Assembly: GCA_036939975.1 (NCBI GenBank)
Contig: JALLPB010000542.1
Span: forward strand, 1-14,806
DNA length: 14,806 nt
DNA from: Cyclostephanos tholiformis
Taxonomy: Eukaryota > Bacillariophyta > Thalassiosirophyceae > Thalassiosirales > Thalassiosiraceae
Direction: 5' to 3'
Under the pieces are notes generated by a model. It did no database searches. It was given only the letters and a program-made list of their open reading frames with translations, and was not told the origin of the DNA. Positions 1 through 10,027 of the stretch are shown piece by piece. Every line of letters starts with the position of its first letter. Within the stretch, counting starts at the first letter, position 1. Both the position numbers and the translations under genes were made by a program.

Positions 1-892
1 CCACCATGGTGAGCTTCCGCCCCCTCCAGCGGCACAAATTTGATAGTAGTGCTGGTTCTGGCATACGGGCAACGTGGGTGAGGGGTTAGGGGAGGGCTCT
101 ACCAAAACGATTTATTAAATTTGATAAAATAATGGAGTAATAAATATTTATGCAGCTAGCTTATTTATTTTTACCTAGTAAACTGCGCCAAACTCAATGG
201 CGATTGCGATGACCATGCTGCCAGGCAGATATGATGCAAGAAAATTGAATGGCTAGGTCCGTCCATAGAGGTTAAGCTGTTAATACAATAGCCAAGCTGC
301 TAGATGCGATGAAAGGCCCCACCATGGTGGCATTCTATTATTTTTTTTCGCAAAATCTTAAGTTACTTTAGATAAAGTAGATAAATATGTACGATAATTA
401 CTATTAAACTTCATGCCTATGAGTTCCTACATATAGTAGGAAACTTGAATTACTGCAGGAATATTGATTACTGTTTTGGGGGCATCAAAAAATAATACGT
501 TCATGAAAATTACTCCAAAAAAAAGGATTACTCAGGAAGTCTCGGAATCCTGAAAAAAACTGGATTTCACAAAAGATGAACAGGAATCTTAAAAAAGTAA
601 TTAACAACCTAGGGTGAACGTCTATGGCCAATTAACAATGACACAACCAGCGTCTGATTGATTAAAGAGAAGGAGATGTTGGACATGACAGGTGGCGGGC
701 TGTGGCGGCAGGCTGTGATGTGTGGTGGTGGCTGACATGATTGTAGCCTGCTTAAATCTTAAATGTCTGTGAGGATGGATAGGCTCAGCAGCATGATGGG
801 CCACAGAACTTGGCAGGGCAGGCATTCTTTGTCTGAATTTTGGATGTGAGGGACATGATTTCTACATGACAGACATACCGTATTCTACATGT

Positions 893-1108
893 ACTATAAG
901 AGGTACAAATTTGATTCCATGATGTTATTGAGCGCATCTATTAGAAGACCTTCCTAAGTATTTTAGAGTCCGTGCAGCTGGACTTAAGCTCTTCAGAGTG
1001 TCTCTTGACAGTCTGCAGTGTTGCTTTTGCATTGAGTGCTCATTATCAATTAAAGATAATGGGGCAAAGATGAGCATTTATAAGGGACATTTTTGTACCT
1101 CTTATAGT
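893..1108. repeat. 17-bp perfect inverted repeat bracketing 216 bp
   Basis: Left arm ACTATAAGAGGTACAAA at 893-909 is matched exactly by its reverse complement at 1092-1108, with 182 bases between the arms. Pairing stops sharply on both sides. The interior has a smaller hairpin: ATTATC (1043-1048) pairs with GATAAT (1056-1061), and TGCTCAT (1038-1044) with ATGAGCA (1070-1076). A match this long at this distance is very unlikely by chance. No target-site duplication is obvious at the arm ends. It could be a small non-autonomous DNA element with terminal inverted repeats, or the base of a long structured RNA. Confidence 0.5.
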
Positions 1109-1489
1109 TTTTGACTGGTACCACCCAATGATCGAACATCTTCTATGATAGGGCTTTTTTGGTGGGAAAAATATCCACATTTTTTTCACCCTGCCACCAC
1201 CAGAATGAAAACCCCAACACATTAACAGCTTAACAGCTTTAGTTGCATATCTGTGACTGTTGTTGGTCACAGCACAGTGCATGGGACTTGATGTTGCCTA
1301 TGATTTGCGGGTTGAGGGGTTTGCACATCTTGCACTTTTGGCACCTGATGTCACCAAAATCAAAAGGGCCTGTGCGTGAAGAATGAATGAAGTGAAAGAT
1401 CAGCTTCCTCTCACTTTGTATTCAACCCAAGCATAGCCAACCAAGTTAAGAGAGACCAGGTGGCATCCTCCCCAATGCCTGCTGGGCAT

Positions 1490-2760
1490 AGTTAAATGCA
1501 CCATGGGCCAACCCCCTCGTATGCCATGTCTTAGGCGGTTGGCACAATGCTTTGCTCCCAGTTTTAGCACCTGTGGGCCGCTTCAGCCTCCAAATCTTCA
1601 TCCGCTTGCTAATGGCCCTTGGGATTACCTTCCAAGTGGCATATCTGGAGGACATCAACTCATATAATGTCGAGACCACCCCCCGCCAACCATTTACCAC
1701 CCAAACAATTTGGTTGGATGGGGGGGGTAGAGCTCCACATCCTACTGGCTGGTTACGTCACAACCGATCAGTGGGAAGACTCCACTGAAACCGACCCATA
1801 TGAGACAATCATGGCTTCGTGTCCGACAACTCTCACACCCCATTCAACCTTGTTTACGCTTATACCAGTGTTATAAGCAACAGCTACCAAGCCATGGACA
1901 GCAATGACTCCCTCTCGGTGGAAGAAAAGTTGTTTGCATTTGAATGTGAGCTTGTGGGAACCTAAGGGTTCCTAGTCAAGATCCATGATGATATGTTCAA
2001 CCTCACCCTCTGCATCATGGTGCTGGATGTAGGGTTAGTTAGGGGGTTGTTAACCATGGACCCCAATGCCCTCACTGTGGGGCCATTTGCAGATGGAAGT
2101 GCAGACACGGCTACGATCTGCACATGCAATATAGTGCCACTTCCAAACAAGTATGCCACATTGTTCTTGGCCAACGCCGGGGGTGTCACGGGTCACGTGT
2201 CACCCCTTACTATTTCTTTGACACCATCCTACCCATGATCAAAGTGGATGGGATGGCCGCCACCTGTGAACCACTTACTCTCTTTTGTTTGGCTGCATTG
2301 ACGGCTTTGGGATAAAGGTCAAGCACCTATGTTGGAAATTGAGCCTCTTGCCCCTCTGGGCCACCACATCCCACTCCTTTAGCAGGCTGAAGTGCTGTTG
2401 GTCATGCATTTAATGGGATTGCAACAAGTTGCAGTGCCCGAAGTTAATCTCCAGCCACTCATTAACACAATCCTGGCAGGGCAACAACAGGGACAGCAAG
2501 AGCAGGCGGTTGGACACTTGGACTGTGAGCTCCAGGAAACCACTTCCATGGCCACTTGGCTTGGCATCAAAACTTTGCCTGGCTCTTCCGCTACTTTGGC
2601 ATCCAAGAAGAGAACAAGTTGGTCCTCTTGTGGATCATTTAGGCAAAGGCCTCAAGGAAGAACTGGCTTCAAATTTACAGATATTTGATATTAGCTGCTA
2701 CTGCTACAGATCCTCTTTTTGCACCATTCACCTGGTGCTGCATCTCTGCAAACATATAGT
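1490..2760 (+). pseudogene. Possible decayed coding sequence, identity unknown
   Basis: Several overlapping plus-strand frames look weakly protein-like but are interrupted by stops and frame changes. These are about 1552-1788, 1619-1876, 1993-2238 and a Gln-rich stretch from 2392. After a frame change, an open stretch follows at about 2535-2760 that reads like a fragment containing FRYFGIQEENKLVLLW. I cannot assign a family. Shifting frames over about 1.2 kb are what a degraded gag-like or other transposon gene would look like, but chance open frames are an equally plausible explanation. Confidence 0.2.
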
Positions 2761-3497
2761 TGTAGAATGTGTTGAAAGAACTCAACCCCATCATGTTCGT
2801 TCATTGTAAACATTATTGGCCAGGCAGCAGTGTCTGGCAATGATGTGATAATAAAACTTGCTTTTCCTAGCTTTATAGTCTTTTATTTGTCATTTTACGA
2901 ACTATGAGGTGAAAAACATGGGGAAATCCCCTTACAAAACTTGATGGGTCATGCCAATCATTTCTCAATCAGAATTCCCTAACAATTCTATTCCTGAGAA
3001 ATTTGTCTCACAAAAAGTTGTATTAGATATAACCCCCAACAGGCACTGCCACCTGATGGCTGAGCCCTGTATTCTTTATTGTTTTGCTGGTTTTGCCATT
3101 TCTTCACAGACTGATTGTAGTGTTGTGGTTTGTTGCCCATGAACAGAAATGGGCCGCCCACAGGCTATGGGTGGGGTCCACAGCAGATGATGTGTATGCA
3201 GTGAAGGTAACAACAATGGTGTTGACAACAGCACACTGGGGACTATGGGTATTGTAATGGCTGCAAGTGGTGATAAACATGGCGGTGAATGGCCGGCAAT
3301 GGGGTAGTTTCAACATGGCAGATAATGACGACAACCCAACAATGCGTGTTTTGTGTATTTCAGTTGCAATTATTTGATGATGCATCATCATCTCAGACTG
3401 CCAGCGTCAAACAATGAAGATTTGCCTAGGCCTTATGATACTGACTGGTAAAAATTGATTTTATGTAGTCAAAACAGAACTTTTCCGAGGTAAAGGT

Positions 3498-4340
3498 CTA
3501 TTCATCAGCAGATGTTGTTGCCTTAGTCTTCCCTTCCTCCGCTTCAGCCTCGATTTCCTGAACGATAGCATCCACTTCCTTCTCCTCCAAAATCGACTTC
3601 CCCCCCCCAGGTCTAACGACGCAGATTTCCATGTTTTTCGCTCCGCTGTCCACAACCTCCAACAAGGCCTGTACGCCCATCCTAACCGCCCTCTCCTCGG
3701 TGAGTCCCTCCTCCCAATTCTTCTCCAGAAATTCCCTCAAGCTCTTGGCATTTCTCCCCCCAATCACCTGCGCCTTCCATTCGCTGTGCGTCCCGGCGGG
3801 ATCCGTCTGGTAGAGGACCGGCTTCATCTCCTCGGAGAATCCCGCGAGGAGGGTGGCGATGCCGAAGGGACGAACTCCCCCCCGTTGGGTGTATCGCTGC
3901 TGCGTCCCCGCGATGTAACGCGCGAGGTACTCCACCGACGGAGCATCCTCGCACGTCAGACGGTACGATTGGGCCTCAGTCCTGGTTTTGTTGATGAGGA
4001 CGCGCGCGTCGGCGGTAAGGCCCGCGAAGGCGAGGACGCATCGCTCGTCTACGGACACGATCTTACGGATGGTTCGCGGATCCTGGAGCCTGAGGAAGGA
4101 GAGCAAATAAAGATCGCGAGTGAGAAATGATGCCTAGATTAAAATATCTGACAAATACATCACCATGAACAATACAATAACTCACTTGGCCAACGCCCTC
4201 CTCTCCACGGCGAGGACGACGCAATCTTTCCCCCTAACGCCGACGGCGGTGCTCCCTCGTCGGACGGCTTCCATTGCATATTCCACCTGGAAAAGGTGCC
4301 CGTCGGGACTGAAAACTGTGATGGCACGATCATAGCTCAT
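3498..4340 (-). CDS. PSMA7: 20S proteasome subunit alpha type-7 (alpha-4)
   Basis: An alpha-ring subunit of the 20S proteasome core. It is non-catalytic; the N-terminal segment helps form the ring and substrate gate. Exon 1 is 4340-4186 and exon 2 is 4089-3498; joined they encode 248 residues, the same length as human PSMA7. The protein opens with the alpha signature [20 protein letters not shown] (residues 1-20) and contains [54 protein letters not shown] and [13 protein letters not shown], all typical of this subunit. It ends in the usual charged Glu/Lys-rich tail. The frame stays open upstream of the chosen start, but the family begins at exactly this Met, so I place the start at 4340. Exon sequence is GC-rich (63% in one 60-base line counted by hand). 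A run of nine C lies at 3600-3608 inside the coding region. The gene is divergent from the PFL fusion. Confidence 0.96.
4090..4185 (-). other. Intron in proteasome alpha-7 gene
   Basis: A 96-bp GT-AG intron on the minus strand. The donor is GTGAGT (4185-4180) and the acceptor is a pyrimidine-rich tract ending TCCTCAG at 4090. It splits a Lys codon (AA|G), giving the family-typical junction ALAK-LQDPRT. Confidence 0.93.
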
Positions 4341-4897
4341 TCTCTTCTTGAATATATATTGAAAACTACTTGGTAGTAGGAGAGGATGCCGTCGAAAATG
4401 CTCGTGGAGTGGACGAGAGAGAGGTGTGAAAAGAGTAGAAATAGGTGTAGTAATGATCGCAGTCGATTCATGTCGAAGGCTGTTTTGTCGCGGGCAAGAG
4501 GGGGGGGCAACCCTTTTCCCCGCGTTTTTTGTTCGTATTTTTACCATAGCGCTGACTATTTACGTGTACGTATGTACATATCGATCGCGCGCGCACTCAT
4601 ATCGAACCAACCACCGAGACGAATCGTCTGTATTAAGTATGTGATTAAAGCGAACCCGAAACAAAATCAATAAAGGATGCTGAGGTAGGGCTTCGCTATC
4701 ACTAAAGATCCCAGACAAAGTATTTTGTCGTTTGTGAAAAATGCGAAGATCTTCACAACAGGGGCCCTCATCTTGGGTTCGGTTTCCTACCATCCAATGT
4801 CGCTAAGGAAATAAGGCAAATGATTTGATTATTTTTTGCTCACATAAAATGAGAAGTTCTTCGCAGTTACTCCTACGTTTCAAAAATCAACACAGTG
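4341..4897. promoter_or_regulatory. Divergent intergenic region, PSMA7 and PFL
   Basis: 557 bp separate the two divergent start codons and should hold both promoters and 5' leaders. A TA-rich element (AATATATATT, about 4350-4359) lies close upstream of the PSMA7 start on its strand. Near PFL the last 100 bases are AT-rich (ATTATTTTTTG around 4829, then CACATAAAATGAG). Open frames on both strands here (for example about 4386-4673) resemble no family. I see no defined oxygen- or redox-response site. Confidence 0.5.
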
Positions 4898-7800
4898 ATG
4901 ATTGGACAAGCGAGCATCGCCTGTTCGATCTTAAAATCTCAAAGCCTGCGCGGCTTCCAATTGCGGAGGACGAACTCCATTTCGTTACTTCGGGGTAAGA
5001 TTTTCTCACCTCTCCTCGACCATAAACCCAGTTGTTCACAAGTAGAGGCAAAATTATTGGGCAGTATCATTTGCACGCTTCCAACAATTAAAAATCCCAG
5101 ATCATTGCCTGGGGACTGCAACATAAAGGATTACATTTCGGCACATGTGACCCCATACGACGGGGATTCCTTGTTTTTGGCTCCGCCAACGGCACGGACT
5201 TTGATAGCATGGAAGCATTGTGAAGAGCTCATAGAGGTGGAACGCAAACGAGGAATTCTGGATGTGGACTCGAAAATAGCCTCCACCATAACCAGCCACA
5301 AACCTGGATACGTCCTCTCCAAAGAGGAGGATATCATCGTTGGATTACAAACCGACGAACCTCTCAAAAGAGCATGCAAACCCCGGGGTGGATTTCAGGT
5401 CGTTCTTGATGCCCTCAACAGCTATGGTTACCAGCCGGATCCTTTGATGGCCAAAATTTATTCCGAGGTATGTTGTCAGGTTTGCCTTATATGAGTGTTG
5501 TTCCTATCGTTATCTTTTAGGAGTAGCATTTTTTATTCATTTCACTCTTTCTGCGATAGGATGTGCAAACGCACAACGATCTTGTCTTCAGTATGTACAC
5601 AGAGGACTCGCGAAAGGCTCGCCACTCAAATCTCCTAACCGGTCTTCCTGACGCCTATGGACGTGGTCGTATTATTGGTGACTATCGCAGGATCGCTCTC
5701 TACGGAGTAGATGAGCTGATTCGCCGGAAGGAGATGGATTACAATGCCATCGCTGGATCTACTGTTGATGCTCTGCAGATACGATCTGAAATCAGCAAGC
5801 AAGTAAAAGGACTAAATGAACTGCTCGTCATGGCAGACAGTTATGGTGTAAACATTCGTCAGCCTTCAAATAGCTTTCGTGAGGCCACTCAAGCGATGTG
5901 GTTAGGTCATACTGCTGCCCTTAAGGAACAAGATGGAGCAGCCATGTCGATCGGTAGATGGGACTCATTTCTAGACATTTTTGCAGAACGAGATCTCAAA
6001 GAGGGCACCGCCACAGAACAAGACTTGCAAGAAGTGATTGACGACCTAGTAATCAAGATGCGACTTGTTCGTCATTTGAGAACACCAGAATACAACGCAC
6101 TATTTAGTGGAGATCCTACTTGGATGACCGTTGCACTTGGAGGGTGTTTAGATGATGGTGAACACATGGTAACCAAGACCACGTTCAGATTTCTACACAC
6201 CCTTTCGAACCTCGGCCCGGCACCAGAGCCAAACCTCACAGTTTTATGGGCTCAAAACCTCCCGAACTCATTCAAAGAGTATTGCGCACAGCTATCTATC
6301 AATTCTTCCTCAATTCAGTATGAAAACGACGATATGATGCGCCGTATTTTTGGATGTGATTATGCCATTGCATGCTGTGTCTCAGCGATGAGATGCGGGG
6401 TCGATATGCAGTTTTTTGGAGCGAGAGCCAATATGGCCAAACTCTTATTACTGTGCTTGAATCGAGGACGCGACGAAATAAATGGAGACTTGCTCTCGTC
6501 AGAGTTGGAGCGGGCTTGCGACAAAGTGGGTATTGGCTCTGGTGATGAAAGCCAGCCAATCAATTACGAAGACGTCGCAAGAATCTACTTTGACGAGGCC
6601 ATTCCCTGGGTGGCAAAACTTTATGCAGGTACCATGAACGCCATTCATTACGCTCATGATCGTGCCAACTACGAAAACCTCCAAATGGCGCTTCACAATT
6701 CTGATGTCAATCGTTTCATGGCATTTGGTTTCGCAGGACTGAGCGTGGTTGCTGATTCATTGGCAGCTCTTAAATATGGCAAAGTTTACCCTATTCGCAA
6801 TGAAGCAGGATTGACCATTGGCTTCCGTAGAGATCGCCCCGCCCAACAAATGCCGCAGTTTGGTAACGACGATGATCGAGTAGACTCTCTCGCCATCCAG
6901 GCATGTGCGAGACTTAATGAGGAGCTCGCCAAGCAACCCCTCTACCGTAACGCTACATCAACGCTCTCTGTCCTCACAATCACATCAAACTTGGTCTATG
7001 GTGCTAACACTGGAGCCACTCCAGATGGAAGAATCCGAGGAGAACCATTTGCTCCGGGAGCGAACCCCATGCATGGTCGAGATAACAATGGTGCACTTGC
7101 ATCGTTGACTTCTGTTGCAAAAATTCCGTACTCTCAATGCATGGACGGCATCAGCAACACTTTCTGCCTCTTACCCAATGCATTAGGACAGCCGACGAAT
7201 AGAAAGGCAAATCTCGCAACACTGTTGGATGGTTACTTTAGTCACAATGGCCATCACGTCAATATCAACGTGTTGAGACCCGAAATTTTGAAAGATGCCC
7301 ACCAACACCCTGAAAAGTATCCAAACTTGACCATTCGAGTGAGCGGATACGCCGTTCTTTTCAATCGGCTCACGCCTGAGCAACGAGAGGAGGTAATGGC
7401 TAGAACAATTCATGTCTCAAGTATAGTGACCATGGCTGGCAAGACGAACGACTACGGCCTGAAAATGGACACCGAGCAGTTTGCAGTTTGCAATGAAATA
7501 GAGGAGGAGATGGGCGGTGGCGTTTTGGGCAGCGTGTACTCCCTAGAGTCATTCTCGACCACTGATGGACCGGGAATTCGAATGACATTTTTCCTTCAGG
7601 GATGTCAGAAGCGTTGCCTCTATTGCTGCAACCCCGAGACTCAAGAAGTAATCGATCCCAAAACACACCCCAAATTTGCTATGTCTGCTAGAGAAGTCAT
7701 ATTGTTGCTTAGCAGGTACCAAGAATGGCTCCGTCCCCGATGTGGGGGTATAACATTGTCGGGAGGAGAACCCCTGATGCAACCCAGGTTTGTCAGTGAT

Positions 7801-8328
7801 GTCTTTAAACGTGTGCACAGTCTGGGTCTTACTACTTGCTTGGACACTGCTTGTCACGGGAATAAGGAATTATGGAACGACGTGCTTCCGCACACTGACG
7901 TTGTCTTACTGTGTCTAAAGGGCATGTACAATAATGTGGCGTCGAAGGTAGCCCAGGTCCCCATCATTGAAACGACCAAGTCAAAGGAGTTCGCACGCTT
8001 CATTCGAGACGATTATCCCAACATTAAGCTGACACTGCGATGGGTCTTGTTGGAAGGTTTAACTGATACGGATGCTGAGGTAGATGCACTTATCGCCTTT
8101 TCGCATGAGCTAGAGCCAGTTTTAGCTGCAGTGGAATTGATACCCTACCATGAACTAGGAAAAGAAAAGTATGCCACTTTAAATCTGCCCTATCCACTGG
8201 AAGGAATGTCGCCATATTGTATCAACGATGCAATTCGAGTGAAGGAGCGCATCGAGAAAAATGGACTTTTCACAGTGCTTAGCAACGTTGACAATCTCTG
8301 TCCTCGCCATGGTAGTCTCGAACTTTGA
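4898..8328 (+). CDS. PFL-PFLA: Fused pyruvate formate-lyase and PFL-activating enzyme
   Basis: Two exons (4898-5467 and 5560-8328) encode 1112 residues. Residues 1 to about 70 are Ser/Arg/Lys-rich and poor in acids, a probable mitochondrial presequence. Residues about 75-812 are full-length pyruvate formate-lyase, which turns pyruvate and CoA into acetyl-CoA and formate. Visible are [19 protein letters not shown], the catalytic Cys pair C462-C463 in [11 protein letters not shown]479 in QFFGARAN, and the radical glycine G786 in TIRVSGYAV. After a linker of about 32 residues, residues 845-1112 are a complete radical-SAM PFL activase. It has TDGPGIR, the 4Fe-4S motif C872-x3-C876-x2-C879, SGGE (924-927) and PYHELGK with H1054. 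No stop or splice signal pair obviously separates the halves. The position equivalent to Asp in the bacterial LDLK motif is Cys here (C975), and bacterial DTNG reads DTACHG. The ATG at 4898 is the first in frame. PFL in E. coli has 760 residues and its activase 246, so both domains are complete. Regulation is not evident from sequence. Confidence 0.95.
5468..5559 (+). other. Intron in PFL fusion gene
   Basis: A 92-bp phase-0 GT-AG intron with donor GTATGT directly after a Glu codon and acceptor GCGATAG before GAT. The pyrimidine-rich stretch TTCACTCTTTCTG precedes the acceptor. Removing it joins MAKIYSE to [10 protein letters not shown], which keeps the alignment with bacterial PFL (the equivalent segment has KTHNQGVF). 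Reading through the intron instead meets a stop within nine codons. Confidence 0.92.
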
Positions 8329-8473
8329 TTATACACATCGCCCACCTTCTGTCATTACCCTGTCAAATGCGGCCTCATCAATTGGGACGAAATGCGAAGA
8401 AACACTTTGACGACGTAGGTATCGACCTGAAGATTCACATGTACAAGATGTATTATTGTACGATGATTTGCGA
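8329..8473. other. Short convergent 3' intergenic region
   Basis: 145 bp between the stop codons of the PFL fusion (plus) and the pseudouridine synthase (minus). Both transcripts must end in or beyond this space, so their 3' ends probably overlap. An AATAAAT string at about 8495, within the neighbour's coding region, could be used by the PFL transcript. This is a guess from position only. Confidence 0.4.
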
Positions 8474-10027
8474 TTACTCGTTGAAACGAGCTCCAATAAA
8501 TATTAGTCCGTGTGGTGGAGCCGGATATGCCCCATGATTTCGATCTCCAGCGAGCAATATATTCAATATTGTTTCGGGTTGACAATCAGCACATTTTGCT
8601 TTGTCAAATGCTGTAGCTACCAGAATACGCACCATACGTCTAAGAAAGCGATCACCGACCAACTCGATACAGATTGCTCGCTTTTTCGGAGTAATCAATG
8701 TGCCGCTGTCATCATCGCTGGATACGCATTCCACTATGCCAGCTCTTGCATGGTACAGAGTACACAATGAAGTTTGACTCTTGACCTTGCCGTATGATAA
8801 AGCAACATAATCCAGCTCTTTCCCCTCTAGTGTTTGTAGATTTGTATTAATTTTTTGAACCAATGTTGAAATTTTTTGCGGAGAGGAGGGACGTATAGTG
8901 GCCTCGTTATTGCGGTACTGCTCAATAGTACCATTGTCGTCCATTGGCAAGTCAAAGAGATAGGCATACGCACGACACGTTGCACCGAATGTTGGATGGA
9001 AGCCGTCTCCCACGCATTCCACACTTCGTATGCGCAGCCCAAGACCTTCACCACCAGTTTTTGTGATATTGTCATTTACAAAGTCTTTCACATACTTTTC
9101 TATCCCGTCGTCCCATGCCCTCCAAGTGCGTATTCTACATATTTGACCAATTGCAGAAACGCCTGCATCCGTTCGACCTGCTACTTTGATCTCAATTGGT
9201 TTATGCCGGCATATGTTTTTCCTCCGATGAGGCATCTTAGATGATTCAACAATACACCTTGATATTCCTTGTTCTGACTCCTCATGTGATGAATCATTGG
9301 CAACTGATTTAGTTTTGTCTTCCATTGCCAATATTGGATCTAAAATATCTGCTAAAGTCCCCTGCACTGACGGTAGAATGGGAAAATTATCCGTACTAGA
9401 GACGAAATGCTTTGCACTGCGATACAAGTCATGCCTTTGGTCTTCCCATCCACAAAAATCAATGCCGCGGTACGCGACTGTTATTTTGAGATTGGTGCGC
9501 CGAGTCCGCTTTCGATGCCCGTTCGACGACCGAGTTTTCGTGTCAAGTCGAATTGATGCATCACATGGAGGGCAACCCATTTCAGATATGCCGTATAGTG
9601 GAGTAAACATTTGACTGATCCAATCAGGTGGCACCTGATAGTTGTCATCAATAATTCGCCTGAGTGGATGATGCATATTCGAATCGGAATCGGGAATTGC
9701 TGAAGCCGGAGACAAAAAATGATCCACCACTAGTGATGCAGTTTCGAAGGTAAATGGTGTCGAGTGGTCATTTGTTGAATTCTTGCGGAGTCCATGGCTG
9801 GGCGTATCATCAAGTGATTTGTTTTTTGCGTTGCGACGTTGATTTACAATTGTTCCTAAGAAAATTGAGCTATCTTCGTCACATCGGGTATAATTATTTG
9901 ATGATTGAGTCAGTGTGAACCTACTCTGGATGGAAGATCTGATGCAGGGAAGTGTGCAGCGCCACGGGAATGCATGTAGGCCTGTGGACAAGATGGCAAA
10001 TGAAAGCGATGACTTCTCGACCATCAT
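8474..10027 (-). CDS. truA: TruA-type tRNA pseudouridine synthase, likely plastid-targeted
   Basis: 517 residues in one exon. TruA enzymes isomerise uridine to pseudouridine at positions 38-40 of the tRNA anticodon arm. The catalytic domain starts near residue 178 (LKITVAYRGIDFCGWEDQ). The catalytic Asp is D287 in AGRTDAGVSAIGQ. Further blocks are FHPTFGATCRAYAYLFD (343-359), GDRFLRRMVRILV (458-470) and GAYPAPPHGLIFIGARF (499-515). GRTDAGV is the bacterial form of the motif; eukaryotic Pus1 and Pus3 usually have GRTDKGV. The first 19 residues look like a signal peptide (hydrophobic SLSFAILSTGL) ending in HA, followed by FPWR and an acid-free, Ser/Arg-rich stretch, as expected for a diatom plastid leader of the ASAFAP kind. 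Residues about 45-175 and 205-275 are low-conservation insertions; E. coli TruA has only about 270 residues. Two ATG codons lie in tandem at the start. Divergent from the RIB43A gene. Confidence 0.92.
   Translation of the reverse strand: MMVEKSSLSFAILSTGLHAFPWRCTLPCIRSSIQSRFTLTQSSNNYTRCDEDSSIFLGTIVNQRRNAKNKSLDDTPSHGLRKNSTNDHSTPFTFETASLVVDHFLSPASAIPDSDSNMHHPLRRIIDDNYQVPPDWISQMFTPLYGISEMGCPPCDASIRLDTKTRSSNGHRKRTRRTNLKITVAYRGIDFCGWEDQRHDLYRSAKHFVSSTDNFPILPSVQGTLADILDPILAMEDKTKSVANDSSHEESEQGISRCIVESSKMPHRRKNICRHKPIEIKVAGRTDAGVSAIGQICRIRTWRAWDDGIEKYVKDFVNDNITKTGGEGLGLRIRSVECVGDGFHPTFGATCRAYAYLFDLPMDDNGTIEQYRNNEATIRPSSPQKISTLVQKINTNLQTLEGKELDYVALSYGKVKSQTSLCTLYHARAGIVECVSSDDDSGTLITPKKRAICIELVGDRFLRRMVRILVATAFDKAKCADCQPETILNILLAGDRNHGAYPAPPHGLIFIGARFNE

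Larger units (their letters stand above)
1..3497. other. Gene-poor region, no intact gene recognised
   Basis: About 3.5 kb without a convincing gene. The first 600 bases are AT-rich with many A and T runs. The rest has moderate composition and only short open frames, none with a recognisable domain and none joined by obvious GT-AG introns into a longer product. Apart from the inverted repeat and the coding-like remnant listed separately, I see nothing definite. It is unusually empty next to the tightly packed 11 kb that follows, which fits a decayed repeat or transposon region, but no transposase, reverse transcriptase or integrase motif is visible. Confidence 0.6.

Noticed and set aside
1..330. 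CCACCATGGTG palindrome at 1-11 and again at 319-329
   Set aside because: An 11-base repeat of a simple palindrome, one copy at the window edge. No matching flanks or duplication, so probably chance.
4341..4547. In-frame extension upstream of the proteasome start (open from an ATG at 4547)
   Set aside because: The extension has no family similarity, while alpha-7 subunits begin exactly at the MSYDRAI motif at 4340. I treat the upstream part as leader or promoter.
4895..4897. GTG directly before the PFL ATG as a start
   Set aside because: Nuclear genes start at ATG, and the next codon (4898) is ATG.
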